A stretch of DNA of 64,000 nucleotides from Candidatus Obscuribacterales bacterium (GCA_021732085.1 JAKFVQ010000006.1:1-64000), one strand, 5' to 3'. Shown: positions 40,408-49,720, numbered from the stretch's first letter. Notes: generated from the sequence alone by a model not told the origin. Made by a program: numbers and translations.

Positions 40408-40983
40408 TTACTTACCGCCGGTAGTTGCTGGCGGATTAGCTGGCTTCGTCTCAGGACCGCCACCACCTGGCTTAAGACCAGCTACTGGTGACAACTTCCT
40501 AACAATTGCATCAGTGATGTCTTCGCCGCTGTTGACAATTTTGTCTCCACCAGAGAAAACGCCCGATCCATCAACAACGACATCCAAACCTTTTTCTTTA
40601 GCAACTGCCGCCACGGTTTGTGCAATCGTTTGGTTTGCTAAAGCTTGTTGTGTTTGAACGAGTTCGATAAGAGCGCGTTGCTTTGCGTTGATTTCTGTTT
40701 GCAACTGTGAAGCACGCTTTTCAACTTCTTCTTTTGGCTTCTTATCTTCTTGCAACTTCTGAAGAGACTTGTTGCCTTCTTCAACGTCACGTCGGAGCTG
40801 ATTTTCAGCTTGGACTCGCAGTGCTTCAGATCCCGCAGCTTCGGGGAACGATGCTTTCACCAGTGCCAGGTTAAAGTAGCCAATTTTTACGGCCACAGAT
40901 TGCGCCGGCGCGGAAAATGCCGGAGTGGCTGAAATGGCTGCTAGCACCGCGAGTGCTGCGAACTGAGTTTTTCTTGACCTCAT
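40408..40983 (-). CDS. skp: Periplasmic chaperone Skp/OmpH family
   Basis: 191 residues from the ATG at 40983, with GCAGG before it. A signal peptide (KTQFAALAVLAAISATPAFS) comes first. The mature part begins with the short strand VKIGYFNLALVKASFPEA and then two long coiled helices (ENQLRRDVEEGNKSLQKLQE to QTVAAVAKEKGL), ending with strand LDVVVDGSGVFSGG, the OmpH pattern. A Gly/Pro-rich tail of about 25 residues is unusual. Skp trimers hold unfolded outer-membrane proteins in the periplasm. A start 28 residues earlier would spoil the signal peptide. Confidence 0.9.
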   Translation of the reverse strand: MRSRKTQFAALAVLAAISATPAFSAPAQSVAVKIGYFNLALVKASFPEAAGSEALRVQAENQLRRDVEEGNKSLQKLQEDKKPKEEVEKRASQLQTEINAKQRALIELVQTQQALANQTIAQTVAAVAKEKGLDVVVDGSGVFSGGDKIVNSGEDITDAIVRKLSPVAGLKPGGGGPETKPANPPATTGGK

Positions 40984-41109
40984 TATATTACCTGCCCATA
41001 TACCAACAGACGGCTTGATTATACACTGGCGGACCGACTTCAACCAGACTCTAAGTGCGCCGTACACCCCAAGTCTGACAATTTTTTTTGTTGAATCGAT
41101 CGCGTGATG

Positions 41110-41616
41110 TCAGTAGTATTCGCTAAGTGAGACCAGCGCGCGTCTTCCGATAAAACCATCGCTGAGCAAATGCCAGTGAGTGATATCGTCCTCGTCGGCC
41201 TTCCAACATAGATAATACTTGAAATCACCCCTGCACGCGGGAAAATCGAGAAGGCCCTCCTTCAACTTTCGCAAGATCACCCCGTGGCTTGAAATCTTGT
41301 CAACCCAGAATTCAAGTCGTCGAAGGAATTCAGTTTGTTCCCTTGTCAGCTCCTCGATACACGATTCGAAATCGGCTCTTGCTTTGCGATACAACTCGAG
41401 TGATGCCTGAGATTCGCTGTTTTCAACGCCAGATTTTGAGGGGAGCTGGCTATGATCTAGCTGTTTTTCTGCAAACTCATAGCGGTGATGTAACTGTTGA
41501 ATTTTTTCAGCAGAGCTTTCCAGCTCTTCGTTTGCCTCAGTAAGTATCGATCGCAATTCAGGCAAAAGGGCGCGGGCTTCCTCGATAGTAAAGAACCTTT
41601 CCTCTTCCATATCCAA
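41110..41616 (-). CDS. DUF2203-family protein
   Basis: 168 residues. The N-terminal FFTIEEARALLPELRSILTE, a long central helix, and the C-terminal ILRKLKEGLLDFPACRGDF, YYLCWKADEDDITHWH and DGFIGRRAL match the DUF2203 family, whose function is unknown. It is soluble. GGAAGG and GGAG precede the start. It is upstream of skp on the same strand with about 126 bases between them. Confidence 0.88.
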   Translation of the reverse strand: MDMEEERFFTIEEARALLPELRSILTEANEELESSAEKIQQLHHRYEFAEKQLDHSQLPSKSGVENSESQASLELYRKARADFESCIEELTREQTEFLRRLEFWVDKISSHGVILRKLKEGLLDFPACRGDFKYYLCWKADEDDITHWHLLSDGFIGRRALVSLSEYY

Positions 41617-41739
41617 GCGACTCCACCTTCCGACTTAATTGCCAAAAAAACTAATTTGCTGATGAATCCATCTGAACATCCATTGTTTAGCACCGGATAC
41701 ATTCCAAGAGCAAGCAGCAAAGATAATCAGAGGCTATAA

Positions 41740-41880
41740 ATGCACACTAACATGGAGATGTTAGCAGCTATCCTTTTCCCATTTCTGTACACATTTTTGA
41801 TTGGCGAATTTGAAACACCAGATTTGATACCAGCCGTACAGCCAGGAGCATCCTTGACTGCAGCTAGCAAAACGCAATAA
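41740..41880 (+). CDS. Candidate small protein, 46 residues
   Basis: A short frame with AGAGG seven bases before its ATG and a terminator-like hairpin at its stop. It opens MHTNMEMLAAILFPFLYTFL, a single hydrophobic helix, and ends in a polar Thr/Ala/Ser/Lys tail. It could be a small membrane peptide. The evidence is only the ribosome site, the helix and the hairpin, so it may be spurious. Confidence 0.35.
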   Translation: MHTNMEMLAAILFPFLYTFLIGEFETPDLIPAVQPGASLTAASKTQ

Positions 41881-41898
41881 CCAGGTGAGAACCTGGTT
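41879..41898 (+). terminator. Hairpin at the end of the small frame
   Basis: AACCAGGT (41879-41886) pairs with ACCTGGTT (41891-41898) around GAGA, followed by TCTAG. The T-run is weak. A separate 9-bp pair, AGCCGCCGG near 41923 with CCGGCGGCT near 41966, follows about 25 bases later. Confidence 0.4.
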
Positions 41899-42128
41899 TC
41901 TAGCGACGTTATAGAGTTATTGGAGCCGCCGGTTGGTTAATCTCTCGCACGGCCCATACGAAAATCCGGCGGCTTCTATTCAACACGATACAGATAATAT
42001 TGGAAACCGACCACAGTATTTACCCTAGATCCATCACAAGTTCAGGCAAGGTTTTCATTGTATCGACAACCCCGGATTATTTCGGCTACAAAATTGCACG
42101 AATTTTCAAGATGTCCAAGACCCAATAA

Positions 42129-42492
42129 ATTCAGTGCTTTCCCAGGGTAATCAAGTTACATTCCTTTGCCAAATCACTTGGACTATTCCACTGCTATTTA
42201 CTGAAGACCAAGGTCGTAAAGAGCGAGTGCAAACGCAATCTGGCATTCGACGGATTCTTTGCAAGCTCATCCGATACCAACTACTGTAACGTTGCTTCGC
42301 ATCAAAGTTTGATTAACAGCTGGCTTGGTAGCACAGGCAGTGGTTGCTACGTGTCGCAGCTAACAGCTAATTAGACTAGACCCTAATCATGGTATCAAAT
42401 ACGGAGCTGCACGCAGTGACTCCATATCTGGTACTGGTACCGCCCGCAGTTTATCAGGCGCTCAGCAAGGCAGCACCAAACCCGGTAGCTGA
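42129..42492 (+). pseudogene. Possible remnant of a secreted-protein gene
   Basis: Two adjoining frames read like one Ser/Gly/Asn-rich protein broken by a frameshift. The first (to the stop at 42372-42374) has FFASSSDTNYCNVASHQSLI, then SWLGSTGSGCYVSQLTAN. The second (to the stop at 42490-42492) has GIKYGAARSDSISGTG, then SLSGAQQGSTKPGS. No start or ribosome site is seen. A perfect 20-base palindrome follows at 42495-42514. The rest of 41899-42842 shows nothing else. This may be chance. Confidence 0.2.
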
Positions 42493-42514
42493 TACCATCC
42501 TTATATAAGGATGG

Positions 42515-42842
42515 AGTCGACATCATAGAAAGAGAAAGGAGCCATCATCTGTGGCTCAAGTTCGATGCTGGGCGCTCGACTCGACCCTTGAAGTCGATTG
42601 GGATGAACTTCGATCAATCAATATCATCTCCAACTATTGATTGAAAAAACAGCATCCTTCACAAGGCCGGCTCGGTACAAACTTCGAACATAAAAACTCA
42701 AATTCTCTTCAAAATATAGTGAGGCGGCATTCAAACTTTTGTCCAACAAGCCAGATGATTTCTCCATTTCTTCAAGGCTTTTAGGATAGTCTCTGTTTAG
42801 AGCCTTTAGATAGAATGGCAGTTGCCAATGCCGATGCCTTCA
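42515..42842. other. Intergenic region
   Basis: No gene or clear signal is seen between the palindrome at 42495-42514 and the end of the SUKH gene. Confidence 0.35.
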
Positions 42843-43583
42843 TTAGCCGCCGCCAAATAGCTTCTGCCAGAAACCCCCAGCTTTCTTCTTATATGCAAAT
42901 ATCCGAAGCTCTCCTGCGCGCTTAATTTCAGTATCAGGACCATAACGTCCCCACGAGAATCCCTCTCCGACGCGCGCTTTTCTCATATCAATAAACTGAT
43001 AACTCTTATCCAACGATGAGGCAAAGGAACTCAGCTGCCCATCACCAAGCAACTGTTTGGCATCCTCATAAGATTGAACATTTGGATTTTCGTGATAAAT
43101 TCGATGAGCCAACTTTTGGGTCACTCTTTCGATTGGAGAGTCTTCTTCTTTTCGAGCAAGTGCAATCAATTGAGCAACAAAGTCCTCGAAGCTCTGTGCT
43201 TGCAAAACCATTACCGGCGGGTCATGGCACACAAAATAAATCGGCCCCCAGTCTTTTGAATTCGGCAAAAGGTCCACGACCCAAAAGTTTCCAAATTCAT
43301 CACCGGCAATTGGCCAACCAAATGGACACAGATCGCTGGTCTCAATCAAATCTTTCAAGCTTAGCCCGGTGAAATCCACAATGTGCAAACTCGGAAGCAA
43401 CCCACGAGTTGTATCAAGCACGTCCTTCATATGGGGCGGAATAGGACATGGAATCAGTTCGGCAATCTCGATAAGATCCGCTCGGCTAGCCCCCGGAAGC
43501 AACTTGCCGTGAATTGGATTTCCGTTCCGGTCCTCGCCAATTTCCTTTCCATCGAACTCTTGAATGAGAGCTAGTAGACTCAT
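42843..43583 (-). CDS. SMI1/KNR4 (SUKH) domain protein
   Basis: 246 residues with the SUKH fold signs: ELIPCPIPPHMKDVLDTTRG near the start, then a GWPIAGDEFGNFWVVDL strand-turn and GPIYFVCHDPP, and finally SFEDFVAQLI. About 100 residues with no known domain follow. SUKH proteins are often immunity proteins of polymorphic toxin systems, but no toxin gene is adjacent. Its start codon touches the stop of the IctB-like gene (43584), so it belongs to that operon. Confidence 0.8.
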   Translation of the reverse strand: MSLLALIQEFDGKEIGEDRNGNPIHGKLLPGASRADLIEIAELIPCPIPPHMKDVLDTTRGLLPSLHIVDFTGLSLKDLIETSDLCPFGWPIAGDEFGNFWVVDLLPNSKDWGPIYFVCHDPPVMVLQAQSFEDFVAQLIALARKEEDSPIERVTQKLAHRIYHENPNVQSYEDAKQLLGDGQLSSFASSLDKSYQFIDMRKARVGEGFSWGRYGPDTEIKRAGELRIFAYKKKAGGFWQKLFGGG

Positions 43584-45101
43584 TTAACTAGAAGCCTCTC
43601 CAGGTGTTGTAGTGGTAGATTGGTCAGATATAGGTTTCATATCCACGCCCGCAGAAGAGGCGTTAGGAGGAAGCGTCGGACTGGCAGCTTGCGGTCTTAT
43701 GTAGGCGCAGATCGCCAACAACAACCAGAAGATAAACTGCACCTGCGGGCGGTAATAAACAGTATCAACCAATCCGTGGACCATCATACCTAAAAGACCC
43801 GCAGCTGCTCCAGCACAGAGCCATCGTTCAGAGCCGGCAAAACTATTCCAGAAATTAAGATGCGCCCTGGTCATTGCAGCAAGAATCATCCACGCGAAGG
43901 AAAACAAGCCGATAATGCCGGTCTCAACGGCAACTTCCAATGGCACGCAGTATGTTCCAAGCGCGTCGAAGCCTGTTCGCATGTATAAGCCGTATGCCAG
44001 CTTGAATGTGGAATTACCAGGACCAATACCGAGCCACCAATTGTCCAGGAACATGCGCAGAGAAGACTTATAGACATTCAGCCGGTAAGCATTCGAGCTG
44101 TGTCCCCAGCCGGCCCCAATTGAAAGAATTCGTTGTTCATATTTAGGAAACATGTGTAATACGCCAAGCAAAAGTACTGGTAAGACAACTAAAACAGCAA
44201 TCAATAGAGGGCGTACTTTCGGTCTTGTTGACCAGAGCAAATGCGCAACAACAAATCCCAACGCACCTATACCAGCAGCAATGCCCATATAGCCGCCCCG
44301 ACTTCCCGTCAAGACGGTAGCCACAGTAATAAGTGCTGATACGCCAAGCAATGGAACGCTGAGCAAACGCTTCCATCCTCCCTCGACAAACGCCATGATT
44401 GCTGCAGCCAAACTTACTGGTATCAAGGGAACAAGATAGCCAGCTAAAAGATTTGGATTGCGAAGAAAGGAATAGATTCGGGTTGTTTTATCCTCGACAC
44501 TGGGATCTTCCCATGTCGCAAGCGGTGCAACTCCAATCTTGTATTGCCAGAGCCCATGAAGCGACACCACGAGTCCAGCAATGAGCAAGCTAGCAATTAT
44601 CGCAACTCCACGCTTCTTGGGAGATTCCTGGATAGTCCAAGCAAAAAGAAAGTAGCTGATGAAATAAACCGCCATTTTCATCAGTCCTTTAACACTAGCG
44701 GACAAATAGTGTGAGCCGAGGGTTGCAATGATGTTCATACCGGCGAAAGCCAGCACAAGTAAGTCCAGCGTAGTCGGCGAATATTTTTCCTTCCCGGACA
44801 GCAGACTGCCCAGCACTCGTAATCCAAATGCCGCAATCACAAGCGCGGCAAGGTAGTATTTGTCCTCAGCGAACATGGGCGCAGGTAAGATCAGAAACAG
44901 AACTGCGACCATTACATAAGAAATAAACTGCAAGAAATTACCGATAGCCGGAAGCTTAAAGGCACCAGTGACGAATCTCTTGACCGCCAGCCAGATCCCG
45001 AAGATCTTGGACTGATTCAGAGAATCAGCCCAGCCCAAGTCGAAATTGCTCAGGGCAATCGCCGGGTTTAATTTCTCGTCGATGAATTTTCCCAAAGACA
45101 T
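43584..45101 (-). CDS. O-antigen ligase/IctB-family membrane protein
   Basis: 505 residues with about a dozen hydrophobic segments. The family signature of a large periplasmic loop near the end is present (SIGAGWGHSSNAYRL, NWWLGIGPGNSTFKLAYG). FLRNPNLLAGYLVPLIPVSL and TGSRGGYMG are the segments shared by cyanobacterial IctB and O-antigen ligase (WaaL) proteins. IctB was once thought to transport bicarbonate; WaaL joins glycan to lipid A. In an organism with an outer membrane the glycan-ligase role is the more likely. Operon with the DUF4330 gene (20 bases upstream) and the SUKH gene (adjacent). Confidence 0.85.
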   Translation of the reverse strand: MSLGKFIDEKLNPAIALSNFDLGWADSLNQSKIFGIWLAVKRFVTGAFKLPAIGNFLQFISYVMVAVLFLILPAPMFAEDKYYLAALVIAAFGLRVLGSLLSGKEKYSPTTLDLLVLAFAGMNIIATLGSHYLSASVKGLMKMAVYFISYFLFAWTIQESPKKRGVAIIASLLIAGLVVSLHGLWQYKIGVAPLATWEDPSVEDKTTRIYSFLRNPNLLAGYLVPLIPVSLAAAIMAFVEGGWKRLLSVPLLGVSALITVATVLTGSRGGYMGIAAGIGALGFVVAHLLWSTRPKVRPLLIAVLVVLPVLLLGVLHMFPKYEQRILSIGAGWGHSSNAYRLNVYKSSLRMFLDNWWLGIGPGNSTFKLAYGLYMRTGFDALGTYCVPLEVAVETGIIGLFSFAWMILAAMTRAHLNFWNSFAGSERWLCAGAAAGLLGMMVHGLVDTVYYRPQVQFIFWLLLAICAYIRPQAASPTLPPNASSAGVDMKPISDQSTTTTPGEASS

Positions 45102-45120
45102 AATGCTGACTTACTTTTGA

Positions 45121-45615
45121 TTAGCGACCGGTGATGTTTACAACAACACCTTGTACGCGGTAATTGAAACTTTCCAACTCAACCTGATTTCCAACTTTGA
45201 TTTTTTGACCGCGAACAACATAGCCATCCTTTGTTCGCTCGGCATCATCGCTAATGGTTACGACGTAATCGTGAGCAAATGGATTAGTTGGATCGTCAAA
45301 AGCGACAGCCTTCTTTCCATCGGGAGCTGGAAAAGCGACGCGCTTAGGCCAATGTTCTACTTTCGTAATCGTCATTGGCGGCTCCACCGGCTGATTTCTG
45401 ATGGTTAGCGCGCTCTTTTCGCCTTCCTTAAACAGGTTGGGATCCCTTGTCTTTAGACCGACAAAGTAAATTTCAATGTTCACTTTTGCTGGTCCGAGAA
45501 TGGCCTGGTCGACGCCGGCGTAACCGGCTTTTGCCAGAGCAAAACCCAGCAGTCCCACTAACACAACCAGCAGACAGAGGAAATCGAATGGATTAAACCT
45601 GCCAAAAACTTTCAT
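45121..45615 (-). CDS. DUF4330-family protein
   Basis: 164 residues: a membrane helix near the start (FDFLCLLVVLVGLLGFALAKAG) and a soluble beta-rich part of 130 residues, with GKKAVAFDDPTNPFAHDYVV and VRGQKIKVGNQVELE. The start MKVFGRFNPFDFLCL matches DUF4330, a family I know mainly from cyanobacteria, of unknown function. It is the first gene of the three-gene minus-strand operon with the IctB-like and SUKH genes. Confidence 0.78.
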   Translation of the reverse strand: MKVFGRFNPFDFLCLLVVLVGLLGFALAKAGYAGVDQAILGPAKVNIEIYFVGLKTRDPNLFKEGEKSALTIRNQPVEPPMTITKVEHWPKRVAFPAPDGKKAVAFDDPTNPFAHDYVVTISDDAERTKDGYVVRGQKIKVGNQVELESFNYRVQGVVVNITGR

Positions 45616-46016
45616 TTATTGCACCTTAAAGACAGTCAGGACGCGGCCAGTCTATCATCTTGGCCGCTTGCGACGCGACAGCAAATAGGCTTGCAGAGCC
45701 GCCCTGCTAAATAATTGGCATGTATTCACTCGGGTGTCCACCATAAATACGCAGCAAAACCTATCAATATGGAAAAGCTATCCTTTCGATGTAGATTAAG
45801 TCAGTCATTTCCATTGCCGTTCCTCCTCCTTATTAGACTAAGCCATCGCCCCGAAACGTCCCATTTATAGACATTGGACCCTTAGACAGATTAATTGGGA
45901 TATTTTTTGCACTTTAGCGTGGTGGAACTACGTATGAGAGCTGTCTAAGAAACTTTCTGGACCGGTAGAACTAATCACAGGGAGCGATACTAGTTCAAAT
46001 TTAAGGGGTCAAAACA
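45616..46016. other. Intergenic region with divergent promoters
   Basis: No frame is convincing. It separates two divergent units. A C/T-rich segment near 45826-45834 (complement AAGGAGGAGG) has ribosome-site character but no good start follows it. AAGGGG before 46017 is the ribosome site of the next gene. Confidence 0.4.
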
Positions 46017-46319
46017 ATGCCAGACAATATCAATGACAAAGTAAACAAAGCAGCCGAGCCGGCAGCATCAGAGCACGAAGGTCTCAACCTCCTTTCAGCT
46101 ATGCGCGATGGAGTAGGCGACAAGAAAGATGTCCGTAGCACCGAAGACATCCAAATAGAAATGGATGAATTGGCTCCGAAGATTGAAGCAGCTCGCAAGG
46201 CCGTTGAAGAAAAAATGGCGCAAATCGCTGCATACATGAAAGACCACGTTCCAGCTGACCTTCACCAAAGCATGGCAGAGTGGATGGGGTATCACGCAGA
46301 AAAGACCAGCAAGAACTAG
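46017..46319 (+). CDS. Small hypothetical protein, 100 residues
   Basis: AAGGGG stands ten bases before the ATG. The protein is highly charged and mostly helical (EDIQIEMDELAPKIEAARKA, EEKMAQIAAYM). It has no membrane segment and no recognised family. Composition and ribosome site support a real gene; function unknown. It stands alone between two minus-strand units. Confidence 0.65.
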   Translation: MPDNINDKVNKAAEPAASEHEGLNLLSAMRDGVGDKKDVRSTEDIQIEMDELAPKIEAARKAVEEKMAQIAAYMKDHVPADLHQSMAEWMGYHAEKTSKN

Positions 46320-46396
46320 GTTCAAAGCTTAGGATTATCGGGTCGCAAAAGCGTCCGCGAATCTACCGCTAGTCCGCCGCTGATCGGCGCGCGCCA

Positions 46397-48136
46397 CTAC
46401 TCAGGAATCTTCAACTGATCAAGTGCGCTCAAGAGTTCTACCTGGTTAGTTACGGCGGTACCGGGCTTTCTGACCACAATACCCGCTGCTAAATTTCCGA
46501 GAGCCATTGCCTCGAACATCGAGGCACCCGTCACCATCGCAAGCGTCATCGTAGCTACGACGGTATCACCGGCTCCGGTAACATCGAAAACATCACTCTT
46601 GTTAAACGCAGGCAACTCATAGACAGGATGATCAGCCTGGCAAAGAATCATTCCTTCGCCACCTCTAGTTAGAAGTACGGCCTTAGAGCCGCTGATCTCC
46701 AACATTTTTCTGCCGGCTTTCTCGGCGCTCTCTTTAGAATCGACTTTGAATCCGACGGCAGCCTCAGTGTCGGGCTGGTTTGGGGTGATCAAAGCTGCTC
46801 CCTTGAAGCGGGAGAAATCATTCTGTGCATCAACCACGACCTGTACTTTATTTTCAGCGGCAATGGACATGCATCCGTAAACGATCTGATCGGTGATCAG
46901 GCCGCCTCGATAATCGGACAAGATCAGCGCGCTATAAGAACCAGCCGCTGCTTTCAACTTTTCTAAAATGCGGGCGCCGATCTCGGCGTTGACTTTCTCG
47001 TGGGATATGCGATCCATGCGAAGAAGCTGCTGACGGAGAGCATGAGCACTGGACAGGATTCTTGTTTTTACGGTTGTCGGTCTTGCAGGATCCTCAACAA
47101 GTCCGTATGAGATTCCAGACTTTTCAAAAAGACGGGCAAGCTTCTGAGCATATTCATCTCGTCCCGTCACTCCGATCGCGTGACAAATGCCACCAAGAGC
47201 AGAGAGATTTGATGCCGTATTTGATGCCCCACCCAGGATTAATTCGGTCAATACGTGCTCCAGAATTAAAACGGGTGCTTCTCTGGATATTCGCTCTGGA
47301 CGTCCTTCCAGGAGTTCATCGATGAGCAGATCGCCCAGAACGATCACTCGTCCACCTGTGAGAGCATTAATCCGCGAACGCAGTTTCGATTTGGTCAAAT
47401 TACAATTTTCCGGCATTGGCACCTGCACACTTCGCGCTGCCAGATCTTGTGGATTCATTCTTTCCAATTCCTTGAACACTTGCTTGTTTACCTGATTATT
47501 TGGATCGAGCCCGAATATGAGACCGCGCGCTTTCTTTTCTTCCTCAAGTTGATTCATTTCTTTGTAGAGGCTTCGTAGTTGGAGCGCTTTCTGAACGGCT
47601 TCAGGAACGTTCGCCGCGCTTGATAACTCATCCCTACTTTTATGAAGCTCCTTGAGTTCTCGATGGGATAGTTTATGCTCATCAAGCAGCTTTGTCTCAT
47701 TCAAAAAATTACTAATTAGATTTTTCAACTCATGCACTTGCTTGTCATGGTCAGGCTTGAGGAACTCTGATTTCTTCAGAATGAATGGCCCTTTTTGACC
47801 CAATGGATATGTGAGGGATGTATTTGAGCGCGTTGTTGAGAACTGCAAATCAATCTTTCCCAAGCTTTTCTCTTCTTCAGTTTTTTCGTTGGGATTCCTT
47901 TTGGCAATCTCCTTATGAGACGCCAAATCCTCACCAGCAGTAGGTTTACCTGTCTTGTCATTTTGATCACTGCGGGTGTCCGAATTGCCAAAAAGATTTT
48001 TTGAATCTGACGAATTTGAGAATCGGCGACTTAGTTCGTCGGCACTTTGATTCTGCTTGGACTCGGATGAAGACGGCTTGTCACCAGACTTTTCCGGACC
48101 CGAGGAAGAGTTTGATTGATTGAATGGATCATTCAT
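46397..48136 (-). CDS. Heptose-7-phosphate-kinase-like protein (HldA/RfaE1 type) with long disordered head
   Basis: About 250 N-terminal residues are Ser/Asn/Lys/Glu-rich, without hydrophobic core, partly coiled (KELHKSRDELSSAA). The rest is a PfkB-family kinase with the RfaE1 pattern: VIVLGDLLIDELLEG, ERISREAPV, LGGASNTASNLSALG and the active-site FDVTGAGDTVVA with its catalytic Asp. RfaE1/HldA phosphorylates D-glycero-D-manno-heptose 7-phosphate at C1 in lipopolysaccharide-core synthesis. The nucleotidyltransferase half of HldE is absent. A GTG 4 codons upstream is an alternative start; GGAG is 11 bases from the ATG at 48136. Confidence 0.8.
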   Translation of the reverse strand: MNDPFNQSNSSSGPEKSGDKPSSSESKQNQSADELSRRFSNSSDSKNLFGNSDTRSDQNDKTGKPTAGEDLASHKEIAKRNPNEKTEEEKSLGKIDLQFSTTRSNTSLTYPLGQKGPFILKKSEFLKPDHDKQVHELKNLISNFLNETKLLDEHKLSHRELKELHKSRDELSSAANVPEAVQKALQLRSLYKEMNQLEEEKKARGLIFGLDPNNQVNKQVFKELERMNPQDLAARSVQVPMPENCNLTKSKLRSRINALTGGRVIVLGDLLIDELLEGRPERISREAPVLILEHVLTELILGGASNTASNLSALGGICHAIGVTGRDEYAQKLARLFEKSGISYGLVEDPARPTTVKTRILSSAHALRQQLLRMDRISHEKVNAEIGARILEKLKAAAGSYSALILSDYRGGLITDQIVYGCMSIAAENKVQVVVDAQNDFSRFKGAALITPNQPDTEAAVGFKVDSKESAEKAGRKMLEISGSKAVLLTRGGEGMILCQADHPVYELPAFNKSDVFDVTGAGDTVVATMTLAMVTGASMFEAMALGNLAAGIVVRKPGTAVTNQVELLSALDQLKIPE

Positions 48137-48272
48137 CTTGGCGACCACTCCGACTAATCACTACTATTTTATCTTGTCGCCCTTAACATCGACTTATGTT
48201 AAAATCGGAAAGGTCTCAAAAGGCACCACATTTGGTTGGGCATCTTGTGATTGGCGGGAAAGGGGAGTTCTA

Positions 48273-48812
48273 ATGACATTTGCAAGAAAGACTTTGGTTC
48301 TGGCAGGCGTTGCCTCAATGCTGGTGCTGGGTTTTAGCCAGTCCTCAAGAGCAGCAGATGAGCCGGCACTGCGAAATTCTTTGCCAGCGTCAGCAGCAGG
48401 CTCATTGATGGCACCGACGCCTGAAAGAATTAAAAGAGATTGGTGGCTGGCTTACCGGCTTGCAAAAATGCCGTGGCTAGACAAAGTTGTAGAAGCTGAC
48501 CCTCGTATAGTAGCCGCTATTTGTTCGCATGCCGGTCCAGCTAAACAGCTCGCACAGCACCAGCATTTGGACAAAATCGCCGAGTCTGACCATTACACAT
48601 GTCGCAGACTCACCCAGTGGAATGGTGCAACCGAAAAGTTAATCCGCAGCAAATGGGCTGATAAAGTTATCGCACTTGATCCCCAGGGAATGGTTTTTGC
48701 TCTCAACCGCAATCCCAAATATGGTCGCCTTCTCGTGAGAAATCCAAACTTCTCAAATCTCACCGATATCGATCGCGATTGGACTCGCGATATGGCTAAA
48801 CGCATCAAGTAA
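48273..48812 (+). CDS. Exported protein with three internal repeats
   Basis: The ATG at 48273 follows GGGGAG and opens a signal peptide (ARKTLVLAGVASMLVLGFSQ). The mature part holds three divergent repeats of about 30 residues, each beginning L/W-x-DK-V/I (WLDKVVEADPRIVAAICSHA, HLDKIAESDHYTCRRLTQW, WADKVIALDPQGMVFALNRN). No known family is recognised. The TauE gene follows after 7 bases, so the two share an operon. A longer frame from 48120 lacks a signal peptide and ribosome site. Confidence 0.75.
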   Translation: MTFARKTLVLAGVASMLVLGFSQSSRAADEPALRNSLPASAAGSLMAPTPERIKRDWWLAYRLAKMPWLDKVVEADPRIVAAICSHAGPAKQLAQHQHLDKIAESDHYTCRRLTQWNGATEKLIRSKWADKVIALDPQGMVFALNRNPKYGRLLVRNPNFSNLTDIDRDWTRDMAKRIK

Positions 48813-48819
48813 GGAATAG

Positions 48820-49617
48820 ATGTCGGCCGATATAATCGCCCGATTAGCGCTCATCCTTCCTATTGGCCTTTTGTCCGGTTTACTAGCCGGTGCCTTCGGA
48901 ATAGGCGGCGGTATCGTTTCGGTGCCGCTGGTCAAGCATCTGGTAGGCGTCACTGCTCATGTAGCCATCGGAACAACCCTGGCGGTCATTTTACCTACCT
49001 CGCTGATCGGTGCATATACTTATCTCAAGAGCGGAAAGCTAATTCCGTCTTTGGCTATAATTTGCGGAATACCGGCAGTTCTCGGCACCATATTCGGTTC
49101 TCATCACAGCCATTTCATCGAAGGCAAGAATCTTATGGTGGCATTAGCGGTGCTAATGTTGCTGGTTGGACTGGACTTCGTTTCCGGACTGGGAAACAAG
49201 CTCAAAGCCAAAGCGAGCCCGGAAGGAGAGGACTCGAGCTTCAGTCTTACTAGCAAAGCAATCATCACTGCAATAATAATTGGAATCATCGTGGGTTTAC
49301 TCTCAGGATTGCTTGGTATCGGCGGTGGTTTCATTATGGTTCCCGCCTTTTGTTACCTGCTACACTTGCCTCTGAAAGTAGCGTTCGGTACGTCGCTGGT
49401 AGTGATCGCAATTGTCGCCTTGCCTGGAACGATAGTACACGCAATGCACCAGCACGTGGATATAGCCATAGCAGCTCAAATGCTAGCGGGATCCGTGCCC
49501 GGAGCTTGGCTTGGAAGTAAGTTTTCGCTGCGAACAAAAGATCAAACACTTCGTACAGTTTTTGGATCCATTCTGATCGTTTTAGCCATTATCTTTGCCT
49601 GGCGAGAGATGGGATAG
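48820..49617 (+). CDS. TauE/SafE-family anion exporter
   Basis: 265 residues, eight hydrophobic segments in two similar halves. Both halves carry the family signature: GLLAGAFGIGGGIVSVPLV near the start and GLLSGLLGIGGGFIMVPAF in the second. TauE/SafE proteins export sulfite, sulfonates or related anions across the inner membrane. The ribosome site is AAGGAA 7 bases before the ATG. Cotranscribed with the exported repeat protein. Confidence 0.93.
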   Translation: MSADIIARLALILPIGLLSGLLAGAFGIGGGIVSVPLVKHLVGVTAHVAIGTTLAVILPTSLIGAYTYLKSGKLIPSLAIICGIPAVLGTIFGSHHSHFIEGKNLMVALAVLMLLVGLDFVSGLGNKLKAKASPEGEDSSFSLTSKAIITAIIIGIIVGLLSGLLGIGGGFIMVPAFCYLLHLPLKVAFGTSLVVIAIVALPGTIVHAMHQHVDIAIAAQMLAGSVPGAWLGSKFSLRTKDQTLRTVFGSILIVLAIIFAWREMG

Positions 49618-49720
49618 AGTTACCGGATCAACGGTGACAGTCTTCGCTTGGCCGGAGGATCCCAATCCCTTCTCTTGTTTCTGCTCAGGTTGGGATGTTC
49701 AACCATTTCCGGCGTTCTCC

